The notes under the pieces: generated by a model | Told to the model about the DNA's origin: nothing | The model's database searches: none | Seen by the model: the letters and a program-made list of their open reading frames with translations, nothing else | DNA from: a bacterium | GTDB taxonomy: Bacteria; Actinomycetota; Actinomycetes; Actinomycetales; Actinomycetaceae | DNA length: 13,659 nt | Reading direction: 5' to 3' | Assembly (NCBI GenBank): GCA_030544165.1 | Contig: JAUNRP010000006.1 | Coordinates: 716 to 14,374, forward strand | Program-made: the position numbers and the translations under genes | Part shown: positions 6,681 to 13,643 of the stretch, piece after piece | How the letters are laid out: every line of letters starts with the position of its first letter | Numbering within the stretch: the stretch's first letter is position 1

Positions 6681-7382
6681 TCAGTGCCCTGGTGTCAGTG
6701 CGACGCGAAGAGGCGCCGCGGCACTGGTTTGCAGCACAAAATTAGCCTCTTCCTCCGGAACTGCAACCACTACGAATGTGAACTCGCTCTCCGGGGCGAG
6801 CAATCCGCCACTCCCGGGATCCTCAAGGCGTGACAAAACAAGCACGTCAGAGGCCTGGCGGGCGAGCCCGGTGGTCTCGTCTACGCCCACGAGTGTGACG
6901 GAGGTCCCCGGCACGGCGAGCTCCTGCGAGCCGCGATCCGCCAGGGCAATGGTCACCACAGTGCTCCCACTCGGTGCGGAATCGGCCAGGGACGGCCCCA
7001 CCAGCATCCCCTCGGTGAGTGGCGTCCCGGCGGGGAGCCCCACCGCCAGCACGCGCCCCTCGGCGTCCGGGGCGTGGTGGACAGTGCCCTCCAGGCCCCG
7101 GGAGATGGTCACCGCCCTCAGGTCCGAACCCGTGAGCACGTGCCCGGCGGGGCGCGCGGAGGCGAGCACCACCACAGCCACGCCGTCGTCCCCCTCGAGC
7201 GCGTCCACGATCACCAGGGTGGCGGCGGCGAGGCCGAGGGCGAGGAAGACGTGGCGCCACCGCCACAGGAGCCCGCGCCATGGGGCGCGAGTGGGGGGAG
7301 AGACCGTGGGGGCCTCTCGGGGTGCGCGTTCGCCGGGTCCGCGTTTCCGGGACCCCGCCGCTCGTGGCAGGAGGTGGACCAT
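6681..7382 (-). CDS. SAF-domain, single-pass membrane protein (CpaB/RcpC-like)
   Basis: A 233-residue protein. The start is placed at ATG 7382: a TAACGT -10 element stands seven bases upstream, and translation farther upstream reads antisense to the neighbouring gene. Residues 1-42 are basic and Pro-rich (cytoplasmic), 43-61 form one membrane segment (VFLALGLAAATLVIVD) and the rest lies outside. Residues 70-131 match a SAF domain: VVVLASARPAGHVLTGSDLRAVTI, then GRVLAVGLPAGTPLTEGML. A beta-rich region follows to the end. SAF proteins between fmdB-like and mscL genes are common in actinobacteria. The family includes CpaB pilus-assembly proteins, but no pilus genes are present here and the role is unknown. 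Transcription probably continues into mscL. Confidence 0.85.
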   Translation of the reverse strand: MVHLLPRAAGSRKRGPGERAPREAPTVSPPTRAPWRGLLWRWRHVFLALGLAAATLVIVDALEGDDGVAVVVLASARPAGHVLTGSDLRAVTISRGLEGTVHHAPDAEGRVLAVGLPAGTPLTEGMLVGPSLADSAPSGSTVVTIALADRGSQELAVPGTSVTLVGVDETTGLARQASDVLVLSRLEDPGSGGLLAPESEFTFVVVAVPEEEANFVLQTSAAAPLRVALTPGH

Positions 7383-7389
7383 GACCCGG

Positions 7390-7395
7390 ACGTTA
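7390..7395 (-). promoter_or_regulatory. -10 element (TAACGT) giving a leaderless SAF mRNA
   Basis: On the minus strand TAACGT is followed by seven bases (CCGGGTC) and the ATG at 7382. There is no Shine-Dalgarno. The element decides the start codon of the SAF gene and lies in the 59-nt gap behind fmdB, so the SAF-mscL pair can be transcribed independently of fmdB. Confidence 0.6.
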
Positions 7396-7441
7396 GGCGG
7401 AAACCGGCTGCGGGGAGTGGGAGCAGGCTCGTGCCTGTGGA

Positions 7442-7645
7442 CTACGAGTCCTTGGAGGTGCCTGTGGAGGAACGCGAGTCCGTGCGGTAGAACCCCGAGC
7501 CCTTGAAGATCACTCCCGTGGGGGAGAACAGCTTGCGGAGGCTGCCGGAGCAGGAGGGGCAGGAGGTGAGGGAGTCCTCGTCGAAGCGCTGGTAGACGTC
7601 GAACTCCGTGGCGCACTCGGTGCACCGGTAGGCATAGGTGGGCAT
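7442..7645 (-). CDS. FmdB-family zinc-ribbon protein (Rv0991c/Ruc-like)
   Basis: A 67-residue protein with a zinc ribbon: MPTYAYRCTEC (Cys8, Cys11) and CPSC (Cys29, Cys32), a CX2C-CX17-CX2C pattern, then LRKLFSPTGVIFKGSGFYRTD and a Ser/Thr-rich disordered tail. This is the FmdB putative regulatory family. Its position near mscL and 5-FCL matches Rv0991c of M. tuberculosis, which I recall being described as a redox-regulated chaperone (Ruc) whose zinc cysteines sense oxidation. This copy is short, with only a small tail after the ribbon. The ATG at 7645 has a good Shine-Dalgarno (AAGGAG, 4 nt spacing), so this gene has a short leader, unlike most of its neighbours. Confidence 0.92.
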   Translation of the reverse strand: MPTYAYRCTECATEFDVYQRFDEDSLTSCPSCSGSLRKLFSPTGVIFKGSGFYRTDSRSSTGTSKDS

Positions 7646-7665
7646 CGGACTCCTTCCGGGCGCCC

Positions 7666-7671
7666 ATGCTA
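7666..7671 (-). promoter_or_regulatory. -10 element (TAGCAT) of the fmdB-like gene
   Basis: On the minus strand TAGCAT lies 20 nt before the ATG at 7645, giving a leader of roughly 13-14 nt that holds the GGAAGGAG Shine-Dalgarno. A TTGATA (7686-7691, minus) lies only 14 nt further up, too close to be a normal -35. Confidence 0.45.
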
Positions 7672-7718
7672 GCGCGCCCAGTGGGTATCAACGCCCGGAG
7701 GTGGGCAGACCTTCCCGA

Positions 7719-7724
7719 TAGGCT
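7719..7724 (+). promoter_or_regulatory. -10 element (TAGGCT) giving a leaderless acylase mRNA
   Basis: TAGGCT is followed by seven bases (CAGGAGC) and the GTG at 7732. The AGGAG ends one base before the GTG, too near to act as a Shine-Dalgarno. This supports the GTG start rather than the in-frame ATG at 7666. Confidence 0.55.
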
Positions 7725-7731
7725 CAGGAGC

Positions 7732-10335
7732 GTGAACCGATCCCGTGCCATCCGCCGCAGGATCATCGCCGTACTCGCCGCCCTGATCGTGGGCGCCCTC
7801 GTGCTGGGCGTGGCAGTTGCGGCGATGGTGCTCCGCCGGCCACTCCCCAGCCACTCCGGCACCGTCACGGCGGCCGTGGAGAGTGAGGTACGGATCGAGC
7901 GCGATGCGCGCGGGGTGCCCCACATCTATGCGAGCACGGATGAGGACCTCTTCTACGCCCAGGGCTACGTGCACGCGCAGGACCGGTTCTTCGAGATGGA
8001 CTACCGCCGCCACGTCACCTCCGGGCGCCTCGGCGAACTGGTGGGTGAGGTGGAGGATGCGCTCGCGGCCGATGCCGTCACGCGCACCCTGGGGTGGCGC
8101 CACGTGGCGGAGCAGGAGTGGGACCTCCTCTCCCGGGAGACCCAGTCCTACCTCACCGCCTACGCGGCCGGGGTCAACGCCTACCTCGAGGGCCGGGAGG
8201 CGTCCGAGTTGGCCATGGAGTACACGGTGCTGGGGCTCCAGGTCTCGGTGACCGATCCGGAGCCATGGACGCCGATCGATTCGCTGGCCTGGCTGAAGGC
8301 GATGGCATGGGACCTGATCGGCAACTACGACGATGAGTTGGGCCGCGCCGCCACGTACCAGGCGCTCGGAAGCGTGGATCGGGTGGACGATCTCTTCCCC
8401 AGCTACCCGTACAACCGCAACGCCCCGATCATTCCGTCCCCTGATTCGCCGGTGTCCGAGTCCGATACCGGCGCCGTGGTGGTGGACGCCGCATGGGAGG
8501 AGGCGATCAGCTCGGATGCGATGCTCCTGGCGATGGAGGCACTTGGCGCCGTCCCCGAGCTGATCGGCCGGGGGGATGCCACCGGCTCCAACTCGTTCGT
8601 GGTGGCGGGTGAGCACACCGAGAGCGGGCTCCCGCTGCTCGCCAACGATCCGCACCTCGGCCTCGGTGCGCCCGCCATCTGGTACCAGGTGGGACTGCAC
8701 TGCACGGAGCAGTCCGCCACCTGCACGTTCGATGTGGGGGGATTCTCGTTCTCCGGTATGCCCGGGGTGATCATCGGGCACAACGATGCGCTCGCGTGGG
8801 GGCTGACCAACATGGGGCCGGACGTGGCGGACTTCTTCCTCGAGCGCGTCCACCCAGATGGAACCTACGAGTACGACGGTGAGCGGATCCCGCTGGAGAC
8901 CCGCACGGAGACCGTTCGCGTGAACGGGGGAGAGGACCGCACCCTCGAGATCCGCTCCACCCACCACGGGCCGCTGATCACCTGGAGGGTGGGCGGCACC
9001 GAGTTCATCACGGGAACGCCCGTTCCGGCGGGGAGCCCCACCGGTGGCGTGGACGGCTACCACGTGGCGCTCCAGTGGACCGCCCTCGAGCCGGGCCGCA
9101 CCATCGAGGCGATCTTCGCCTTCAACCGGGCACGGACCGCGCAGGACATCGCCCGTGCCGCGGCCCTCTTCGAGGTGCCCGCGCAGGCGATCGTGTTCGC
9201 CACGGTCTCCGGAGACATCGGCTTCCAGGCTCCGGGGCGGATCCCGGTCCGGGACGAGGTGGAGGGGCCCGTCCCCTCGGACGGCACCTGGCCACGGCCC
9301 GGCTGGGACCCCGCCTACGACTGGCAGGGGTTCATCCCCTCCTCCGAGCTCCCGAGCCTCCTCAACCCGGACGAGGGCTTCATCGTGGCCGCGAACCAGG
9401 CCGTCACGGCTCCGGACGAGGGCCCCTTCCTCTCCGCGGACTTCGATCCCGGCTACCGTTCCCAACGCATCCGGGCCCTCCTCAACGGAGTGATCGATTC
9501 GGGCGCCAGCATCAGCGTTGACCACGCCAACCAGATCATGCTGGACACGCGGAACCCGCTCGGGGAGATCCTGATCCCCTCGATCCTGCGCCTGGAGCTG
9601 GACGATGACTTCCTCCAGGAGGCGGTGGACGAGCTGGAGGCCTGGAGGGACGCCGGATACCCCAACGATGCGGACTCCGCAGGTGCCGCGTTCTTCAACG
9701 CCACGTGGGCCCACCTGGTGCTGCGCACCTTCGGGGACGAGGTGGGAGCGGACCAGGGACTGGACGGGGGGAGCCGCTGGGTGCAGGTGGTCCACGGAAT
9801 CATCGGCCAGCCGCAGAGCCCGCTGTGGGACGACATCACCACGGTCTCGGTCACGGAGACGCGGGACGAGATCCTCCTCCAGTCCCTCAAGGACGCCCGT
9901 GCCCACCTCACGCGCTCCCTCGGGAAGACGCCCTCCCGGTGGGAGTGGGGTGACCTCCACCGCACCGTTCTCAATCACCCGATCCTGGCCCCGGGCGTTG
10001 CTCCCGGGCCGATCGCGTGGCTCACCAGCCCCGCGCCGTTCCCCACGGACGGCGGAATCGCCACGGTCAACGCGAACTCCTGGAGCGTCTCGCTCGGGGA
10101 GGGCAACCAGTTGGACTTCACCTCCAGGTCCGGGCCCTCCATGCGGATGGTGGTGGACCTCGCCGATCTCGATGCCTCCACGTGGGTGGTCCCCACGGGG
10201 GTCTCGGGGCACCCGTCCTCCGGGAACTACACCGATCAACTCGCCGCGTGGCGGGACGGAGAGGTGTTCCCGTGGCACTGGAGCGAGGACTCCGTGGCGG
10301 AGGCATCCACCAACACCCTCACGCTGCGCCCCTGA
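7732..10335 (+). CDS. Penicillin acylase family Ntn-hydrolase, membrane-anchored
   Basis: An 867-residue precursor counted from the GTG at 7732. The longer in-frame start at 7666 would add 22 residues that do not look like a signal. Residues 2-10 are basic and 11-34 form an uncleaved-looking signal anchor, so the enzyme should face outside. The alpha part has the family opening RIERDARGVPHIYAST and FYAQGYVHAQDRFFEMDYRR. The self-cleavage site is GDATG/SNSFVVAG: Ser286 becomes the N-terminal nucleophile of the beta chain, followed by LPLLANDPHLGLG and the oxyanion-site region near FIVAANQAV (Asn555). The layout and length match penicillin G acylase / AHL acylase relatives. The substrate could be an N-acyl homoserine lactone, a beta-lactam or another amide; sequence reading cannot tell. 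It converges on the 5-FCL gene with only 3 nt between the stop codons and no terminator. Confidence 0.93.
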   Translation: MNRSRAIRRRIIAVLAALIVGALVLGVAVAAMVLRRPLPSHSGTVTAAVESEVRIERDARGVPHIYASTDEDLFYAQGYVHAQDRFFEMDYRRHVTSGRLGELVGEVEDALAADAVTRTLGWRHVAEQEWDLLSRETQSYLTAYAAGVNAYLEGREASELAMEYTVLGLQVSVTDPEPWTPIDSLAWLKAMAWDLIGNYDDELGRAATYQALGSVDRVDDLFPSYPYNRNAPIIPSPDSPVSESDTGAVVVDAAWEEAISSDAMLLAMEALGAVPELIGRGDATGSNSFVVAGEHTESGLPLLANDPHLGLGAPAIWYQVGLHCTEQSATCTFDVGGFSFSGMPGVIIGHNDALAWGLTNMGPDVADFFLERVHPDGTYEYDGERIPLETRTETVRVNGGEDRTLEIRSTHHGPLITWRVGGTEFITGTPVPAGSPTGGVDGYHVALQWTALEPGRTIEAIFAFNRARTAQDIARAAALFEVPAQAIVFATVSGDIGFQAPGRIPVRDEVEGPVPSDGTWPRPGWDPAYDWQGFIPSSELPSLLNPDEGFIVAANQAVTAPDEGPFLSADFDPGYRSQRIRALLNGVIDSGASISVDHANQIMLDTRNPLGEILIPSILRLELDDDFLQEAVDELEAWRDAGYPNDADSAGAAFFNATWAHLVLRTFGDEVGADQGLDGGSRWVQVVHGIIGQPQSPLWDDITTVSVTETRDEILLQSLKDARAHLTRSLGKTPSRWEWGDLHRTVLNHPILAPGVAPGPIAWLTSPAPFPTDGGIATVNANSWSVSLGEGNQLDFTSRSGPSMRMVVDLADLDASTWVVPTGVSGHPSSGNYTDQLAAWRDGEVFPWHWSEDSVAEASTNTLTLRP

Positions 10336-10338
10336 GCG

Positions 10339-11004
10339 TCAGCTCGCTGCCTGCACCTTCTCGAGCGTGTCGCGCTGCAGGCGGGACCCCTCCAGCAGGA
10401 ACACCTGGGTGGGGGTGATGACCGCCTGGATTGGTACGTCCAGCGAATCGGACGGAAGGAGCTGGGAGTCCACCAGTTCGTCGTCGAACAGCATGGTGAA
10501 CGTGGGGACGTCCCGGTCCACGAGCTTCAGCACCCGGTCGTACCAGCCGCCGCCCTGACCGAGCCGGTTCCCCATCCCGTCGATCGCGAGGGCGGGGGTG
10601 ATGATCACGTCCGCCCGCTGGATCGCCTCCGCGGGCAGCCGTGGCCCCGATGGCTCGGGTGGGCGGCCGGGCGCCTGGTGGGTGAGGTCCTGGCTTCCCA
10701 TGTACAGGGCCCACTGGCGGGCGAGGCCCGGCCCGAGGGCGGGCAGGAGCACCTGGATGCGCCGGGCGTGCAACGCATCGAGGAGGGGCAGGGTGGGTGG
10801 CTCCGATCCCGTGGACACGTAGAGGGCAACCGTGCGGGCGTCTCCGACCGCCTGGACGCCCTGGGACGCGAGTTCATGGCCGAGACGTTCGAGTTCAGCG
10901 GCACTCCGGGAGCGACGATGCTCTCGGATCACCTTGCGAAGTTCGGCCTTCGCGTCCTCCACCTCGTGTCCAACGGTGAGTGGAAGCCGCAGTGGCTCTG
11001 GCAT
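10339..11004 (-). CDS. 5-formyltetrahydrofolate cyclo-ligase (MTHFS)
   Basis: A 221-residue cytosolic enzyme that uses ATP to convert 5-formyl-THF to 5,10-methenyl-THF in one-carbon metabolism. The basic N-terminal helix AKAELRKVIREHRRSR (18-33) is the usual ATP-site opening. SEPPTLPLLDAL (67-78) lies in the folate pocket. The diagnostic loop GNRLGQGGGWYDR (145-157) is intact, followed by VPTFTMLFDDELVDSQLLP and VPIQAVITPT. A somewhat longer linker (107-125) separates the halves. The start at ATG 11004 gives the normal N-terminus; the minus-strand GATCAT ends six bases before it, so a leaderless mRNA is possible but weaker than at other genes. It is divergent from moeA, as in many actinobacteria, where galU usually lies between them. 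Confidence 0.95.
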   Translation of the reverse strand: MPEPLRLPLTVGHEVEDAKAELRKVIREHRRSRSAAELERLGHELASQGVQAVGDARTVALYVSTGSEPPTLPLLDALHARRIQVLLPALGPGLARQWALYMGSQDLTHQAPGRPPEPSGPRLPAEAIQRADVIITPALAIDGMGNRLGQGGGWYDRVLKLVDRDVPTFTMLFDDELVDSQLLPSDSLDVPIQAVITPTQVFLLEGSRLQRDTLEKVQAAS

Positions 11005-11039
11005 GCCCCCATGATCTCACCCGCGCACGCGCGCACCAT

Positions 11040-11085
11040 CCTCCGTAGGTGCTATTACGCCCGGCGCGGAACCCTCCTACGGGGG
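11040..11085. repeat. Inverted repeat in the 5-FCL/moeA divergent region
   Basis: CCTCCGTAGG (11040-11049) and CCTACGGGGG (11076-11085) are complementary at nine of ten positions (one T-G) with 26 nt between. It lies in the 133-bp region from which both 5-FCL and moeA are expressed, so it may be an operator pair for both. No regulator gene is nearby. Confidence 0.3.
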
Positions 11086-11124
11086 TGTCCGGTCCGCCTC
11101 CCCAGCGTCCTCCCGTGGTCCGAC

Positions 11125-11130
11125 TAGCCT
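11125..11130 (+). promoter_or_regulatory. -10 element (TAGCCT) giving a leaderless moeA mRNA
   Basis: TAGCCT is followed by seven bases (GAGGCCC) and the ATG at 11138. No useful Shine-Dalgarno. The same hexamer serves as the -10 of tRNA-Arg. Confidence 0.55.
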
Positions 11131-11137
11131 GAGGCCC

Positions 11138-12352
11138 ATGCGTTCCGTCGGTGACCACCTGCAGGCCTGCCTCGAGATCGTGGGTCCCCTCCCGCCGCTC
11201 GCCGTGGCCCTCCCCGATGCCGTGGGCTGCGTCCTCGCCGACGACGTGGTCGCACCCTCCGATCTCCCCGTCACCGACCGCGCCGCCACAGACGGCTACG
11301 CGGTCCGCAGTTCTGACGTCACCGAGGCGGACGTACGGGAGGTGAGTCTCGTCGTCGTCGACGACGTGCGGGCCGGGTCCGCCGGGCCCGTGCGCCTCCC
11401 AGCGGGTGCGGCGGTCCTGATCGCCTCCGGGGCGCCACTTCCCGAGGAGTCGGACGCGGTGGTGGAGCTCGCGTTCACCGACCGGGGACGCGCGAAGGTG
11501 GGGGTGCGGCGGGCGGTCTCGGCCGGAAGTGGCGTGCGGCGGCGGGCCTCGGAGGCCTCCGCCGGTGAGGTGGTGCTGCGTGCGGGGGAGCGGGTGGGGC
11601 CCCGCGAACTGGCGCTCGTGGCGGCGCTCGGACGCGGGCGGATCGAGGTCCACCCGAAGCCGCGCGTGGTGATCATCTCCGTGGGGGACGAACTGGTGGA
11701 GCCGGGCAAGCCGGCGCGGGCGGGCCAGGTGTTCGATGCCAACTCCCACGCGCTGGCCTCGGGCGTGGCGGATGCTGGGGCGGTGGCGATCCGTGTGGGG
11801 GCGGCACCGGATTCGTACGGGGCGCTGCGGGAGCTGATCGAGGACCAGCTCGTGCGGGCGGACCTCGTGATCACCACCGGTGGGCTCTCGCTGGGCGAGG
11901 GGGACACGGTGAGTGACGTGATCGGGCCCCTGGGCAACGTGCGGTTCGATGATGTGGCACTCTCGCCGGGGCGCAGGCTGGGTGTGGGCACGCTGGGGGA
12001 GGAGGAGTTTCCCACCCCCGTCCTGTGCCTGCCCGGAGATCCGGTGGCGGTGCAGGTGGCGTACGAGGCGTTCGTGCGGCCCGCGCTGCTGCACATGGCG
12101 GGGCATCCCAATCTCTACCGGCCCACGGTTCGGGCCCGTGCGGGCTCGGAGTGGGCCTCGGCGGTGGGGGTGCGCGAGTTCGTGCCGGTGCGGCTGGTGG
12201 GCTCTCCGCGAGAGGGCTACCGCTGGGATCCGGTGGCGCGGGCGGGAGCCCTCACCGGGCTGGTGCGGGCGAACGCGTACGCCGTGATTCCCGAGGGCAC
12301 GGGGACGTTGTCCGCCGGTGCCGAGGTGCCGTGCCTCCTACTCGAGGAGTGA
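11138..12352 (+). CDS. moeA: MoeA / Glp (gephyrin-like) molybdopterin molybdotransferase family protein
   Basis: A 404-residue protein of normal MoeA length. Domain order: the split N-terminal region with TDGYAVR (51-57), the inserted domain II (about 60-140, with SGAPLPEESDAVVE), the catalytic-fold domain III (SVGDEL 181-186, VFDANSHAL, TTGGLSLGEGD 246-256, LPGDP 298-302) and the C-terminal beta domain (VREFVPVRL, then LVRANAYAVIPEG). MoeA inserts molybdate into adenylated molybdopterin. Here several usual residues differ: PGRR (277-280) for PGKP, LPGDP for LPGNP, and the Ser-His of the last domain replaced by AGAL (369-372). The locus next to an Rv0996-like membrane protein matches Glp, the gephyrin-like FtsZ-binding protein of Corynebacterium, rather than a molybdenum operon. 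No other cofactor gene is present. Either role, or both, is possible. Confidence 0.9.
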   Translation: MRSVGDHLQACLEIVGPLPPLAVALPDAVGCVLADDVVAPSDLPVTDRAATDGYAVRSSDVTEADVREVSLVVVDDVRAGSAGPVRLPAGAAVLIASGAPLPEESDAVVELAFTDRGRAKVGVRRAVSAGSGVRRRASEASAGEVVLRAGERVGPRELALVAALGRGRIEVHPKPRVVIISVGDELVEPGKPARAGQVFDANSHALASGVADAGAVAIRVGAAPDSYGALRELIEDQLVRADLVITTGGLSLGEGDTVSDVIGPLGNVRFDDVALSPGRRLGVGTLGEEEFPTPVLCLPGDPVAVQVAYEAFVRPALLHMAGHPNLYRPTVRARAGSEWASAVGVREFVPVRLVGSPREGYRWDPVARAGALTGLVRANAYAVIPEGTGTLSAGAEVPCLLLEE

Positions 12353-12458
12353 TTCCTGCGCGGCTGGCCATCCGGCCCGCGCCGCCTGCGCCGTGACCAT
12401 CCGCGCCGCTATGACAGACACGCCGCTCGGCCTGCGGTCCGCGCCGATCCGGCGTCCG

Positions 12459-12464
12459 TAGTTT
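12459..12464 (+). promoter_or_regulatory. -10 element (TAGTTT) giving a leaderless mRNA
   Basis: TAGTTT is followed by six bases (GGACGT) and the GTG at 12471. It fixes GTG as the start and gives the membrane-protein gene its own promoter 119 nt after moeA. No Shine-Dalgarno is present. Confidence 0.5.
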
Positions 12465-12470
12465 GGACGT

Positions 12471-13478
12471 GTGGATCTTTCAGGATGGGTGTTCCTCGCA
12501 CTTGCCCTGATCGTCCTCGGGTACCTGGTGCCCCACCTGACGCGCCGTCAGGCGGTGGTCGCGGAGTCCCGGATCGAGGACCGCTTCTCACCCATGTTGC
12601 GGCTCGTGGAACCGGTGGCCGCGCCCGCGCTGGCGGAGCGGAGGGCCGAACACCGGGTCCCCGTCCTCAAACCGGAGATCGCGCAGCGTAGAACGGAGGC
12701 ACTCGCGATGATTCGCCCCACCGCGCCTGATTCTCGCCGGGTCAACGCCCGTGAACTTGCCGCCGCCCGCGCATCGCGCGCCGCGGCGATCTCCGTGCGG
12801 GCCGCGGCTGGCCGCCGCCGCCTCGTGCTGACCGCCGTCCTCGCTGCGCTCGCTGCCCTCCTCTGGGTGCTCGTCTCAACGGGCACCCTTGCGTGGGGGT
12901 GGGCGGTGGTCCCCACCCTGCTCGCGATCGGCGTGGGATACCTCGCCGTCCAGGCCATGTTGGAGGACCGCGCAGCGGACGCGAAGGCACGGGCCGAGAT
13001 CTCCCGGTTCGACCAGAGGCTGCGGCTCTTCCGCTCGGAGGAGGCCCGGGCCGAGTCGGTGGCCGCGGTGGATATCAGCTTCGAGGAGATCCTCGCGCCC
13101 TACGAGGGCACCCACTCCTCCGAGCCCCACATCGATCTGGATGCGCCGCCCAAGCACGCCCGCCACCTCGAGCCCTCCGTGTTCCTCGAGATCGGGGAGG
13201 ACGAGGAGTCCCGCAGGGCCCAGCGTCCGGTGGATGCCCCGCTCCCGCAGGAGGGCGGCCCCGAGTGGACGCCCGTCCCGGTGCCGGTGCCCACCTACAC
13301 CCTCAAGGCCGATGTTCCCCGCCGCGAGGCCGAGGCATGGGCGCCGGAAGCCAGCCCCAGCGGCGCAGTACCCGAGCGGCCCACCCAGGCGGCGCCGTCG
13401 TCGGGAATGCCGGTGGAGGAGGCGCAGACGTTCGTGCTCGACGACGTGCTGGCCCGCCGCCGCGCCTCCGGCGCCTGA
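12471..13478 (+). CDS. Rv0996/GlpR-like membrane protein with disordered tail
   Basis: A 335-residue protein starting with GTG. Membrane segments lie at about 5-22, 117-136 and 141-162, with a basic Ala/Arg-rich loop (57-115) between the first and second. The rest (165-335) is a long soluble tail containing ISFEEILAPYEG (202-213), a Pro-rich WTPVPVPVPTYTLKA (266-280) and a final VLDDVLARRRASGA. This layout and the location directly after moeA/glp match Rv0996 of M. tuberculosis. In C. glutamicum the membrane receptor GlpR of the gephyrin-like Glp is, as I recall, encoded in this neighbourhood and links Glp and FtsZ to the membrane at division. The assignment rests on synteny and layout, not on a known domain. 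rimJ, which separates the two in mycobacteria, is absent here. Confidence 0.75.
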   Translation: MDLSGWVFLALALIVLGYLVPHLTRRQAVVAESRIEDRFSPMLRLVEPVAAPALAERRAEHRVPVLKPEIAQRRTEALAMIRPTAPDSRRVNARELAAARASRAAAISVRAAAGRRRLVLTAVLAALAALLWVLVSTGTLAWGWAVVPTLLAIGVGYLAVQAMLEDRAADAKARAEISRFDQRLRLFRSEEARAESVAAVDISFEEILAPYEGTHSSEPHIDLDAPPKHARHLEPSVFLEIGEDEESRRAQRPVDAPLPQEGGPEWTPVPVPVPTYTLKADVPRREAEAWAPEASPSGAVPERPTQAAPSSGMPVEEAQTFVLDDVLARRRASGA

Positions 13479-13520
13479 GCAGCGCACCTGCCACGTGGTG
13501 GGCCTCACCCCAGACGGGTG

Positions 13521-13548
13521 TGGACCGCTGCGGGAGCGGTGATAGGCT
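13521..13548 (+). promoter_or_regulatory. tRNA-Ala promoter (TGGACC - 16 nt - TAGGCT)
   Basis: TGGACC (13521-13526) and TAGGCT (13543-13548) are 16 nt apart, and the -10 ends 13 nt before the tRNA, so a short 5' leader of about 7 nt is expected. The -35 matches TTGACA at four of six positions. Confidence 0.6.
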
Positions 13549-13561
13549 TGCACACGCATTT

Positions 13562-13637
13562 GGGGCTATGGCGCAGTTGGTAGCGCGCTTCGTTCGCAAT
13601 GAAGAGGTCGGGGGTTCGAATCCCCCTAGCTCCACCA
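13562..13637 (+). tRNA. tRNA-Ala, anticodon CGC
   Basis: A complete 76-nt cloverleaf. Acceptor GGGGCTA pairs with TAGCTCC (one G-U), then A and an encoded CCA. D arm GGCGCAGTTGGTAGCGC; anticodon stem CTTCG/TGAAG around TTCGCAA, giving anticodon CGC at 13595-13597 for codon GCG; T arm GGGGG-TTCGAAT-CCCCC. GCG is a frequent alanine codon in the genes here. Confidence 0.97.
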
Positions 13638-13643
13638 AATTTT

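Noticed and set aside
7669..10278. Minus-strand ORF of 869 residues
   Set aside because: It mirrors the acylase gene almost end to end in the codon-complement frame; the plus strand shows clear family motifs and this strand none.
11004..11039. Possible leader peptide starting at the minus-strand ATG at 11039 upstream of 5-FCL
   Set aside because: A GGAGG touches the ATG directly with no spacing, and the frame is out of register with 5-FCL and ends inside it without any sign of function.
13303..13638. Minus-strand ORF of 111 residues beginning MVELGGFEPPTSSLRTKRAT
   Set aside because: This is the well-known false protein produced by translating the strand opposite a tRNA gene; it covers tRNA-Ala and then runs antisense to the Rv0996-like gene.
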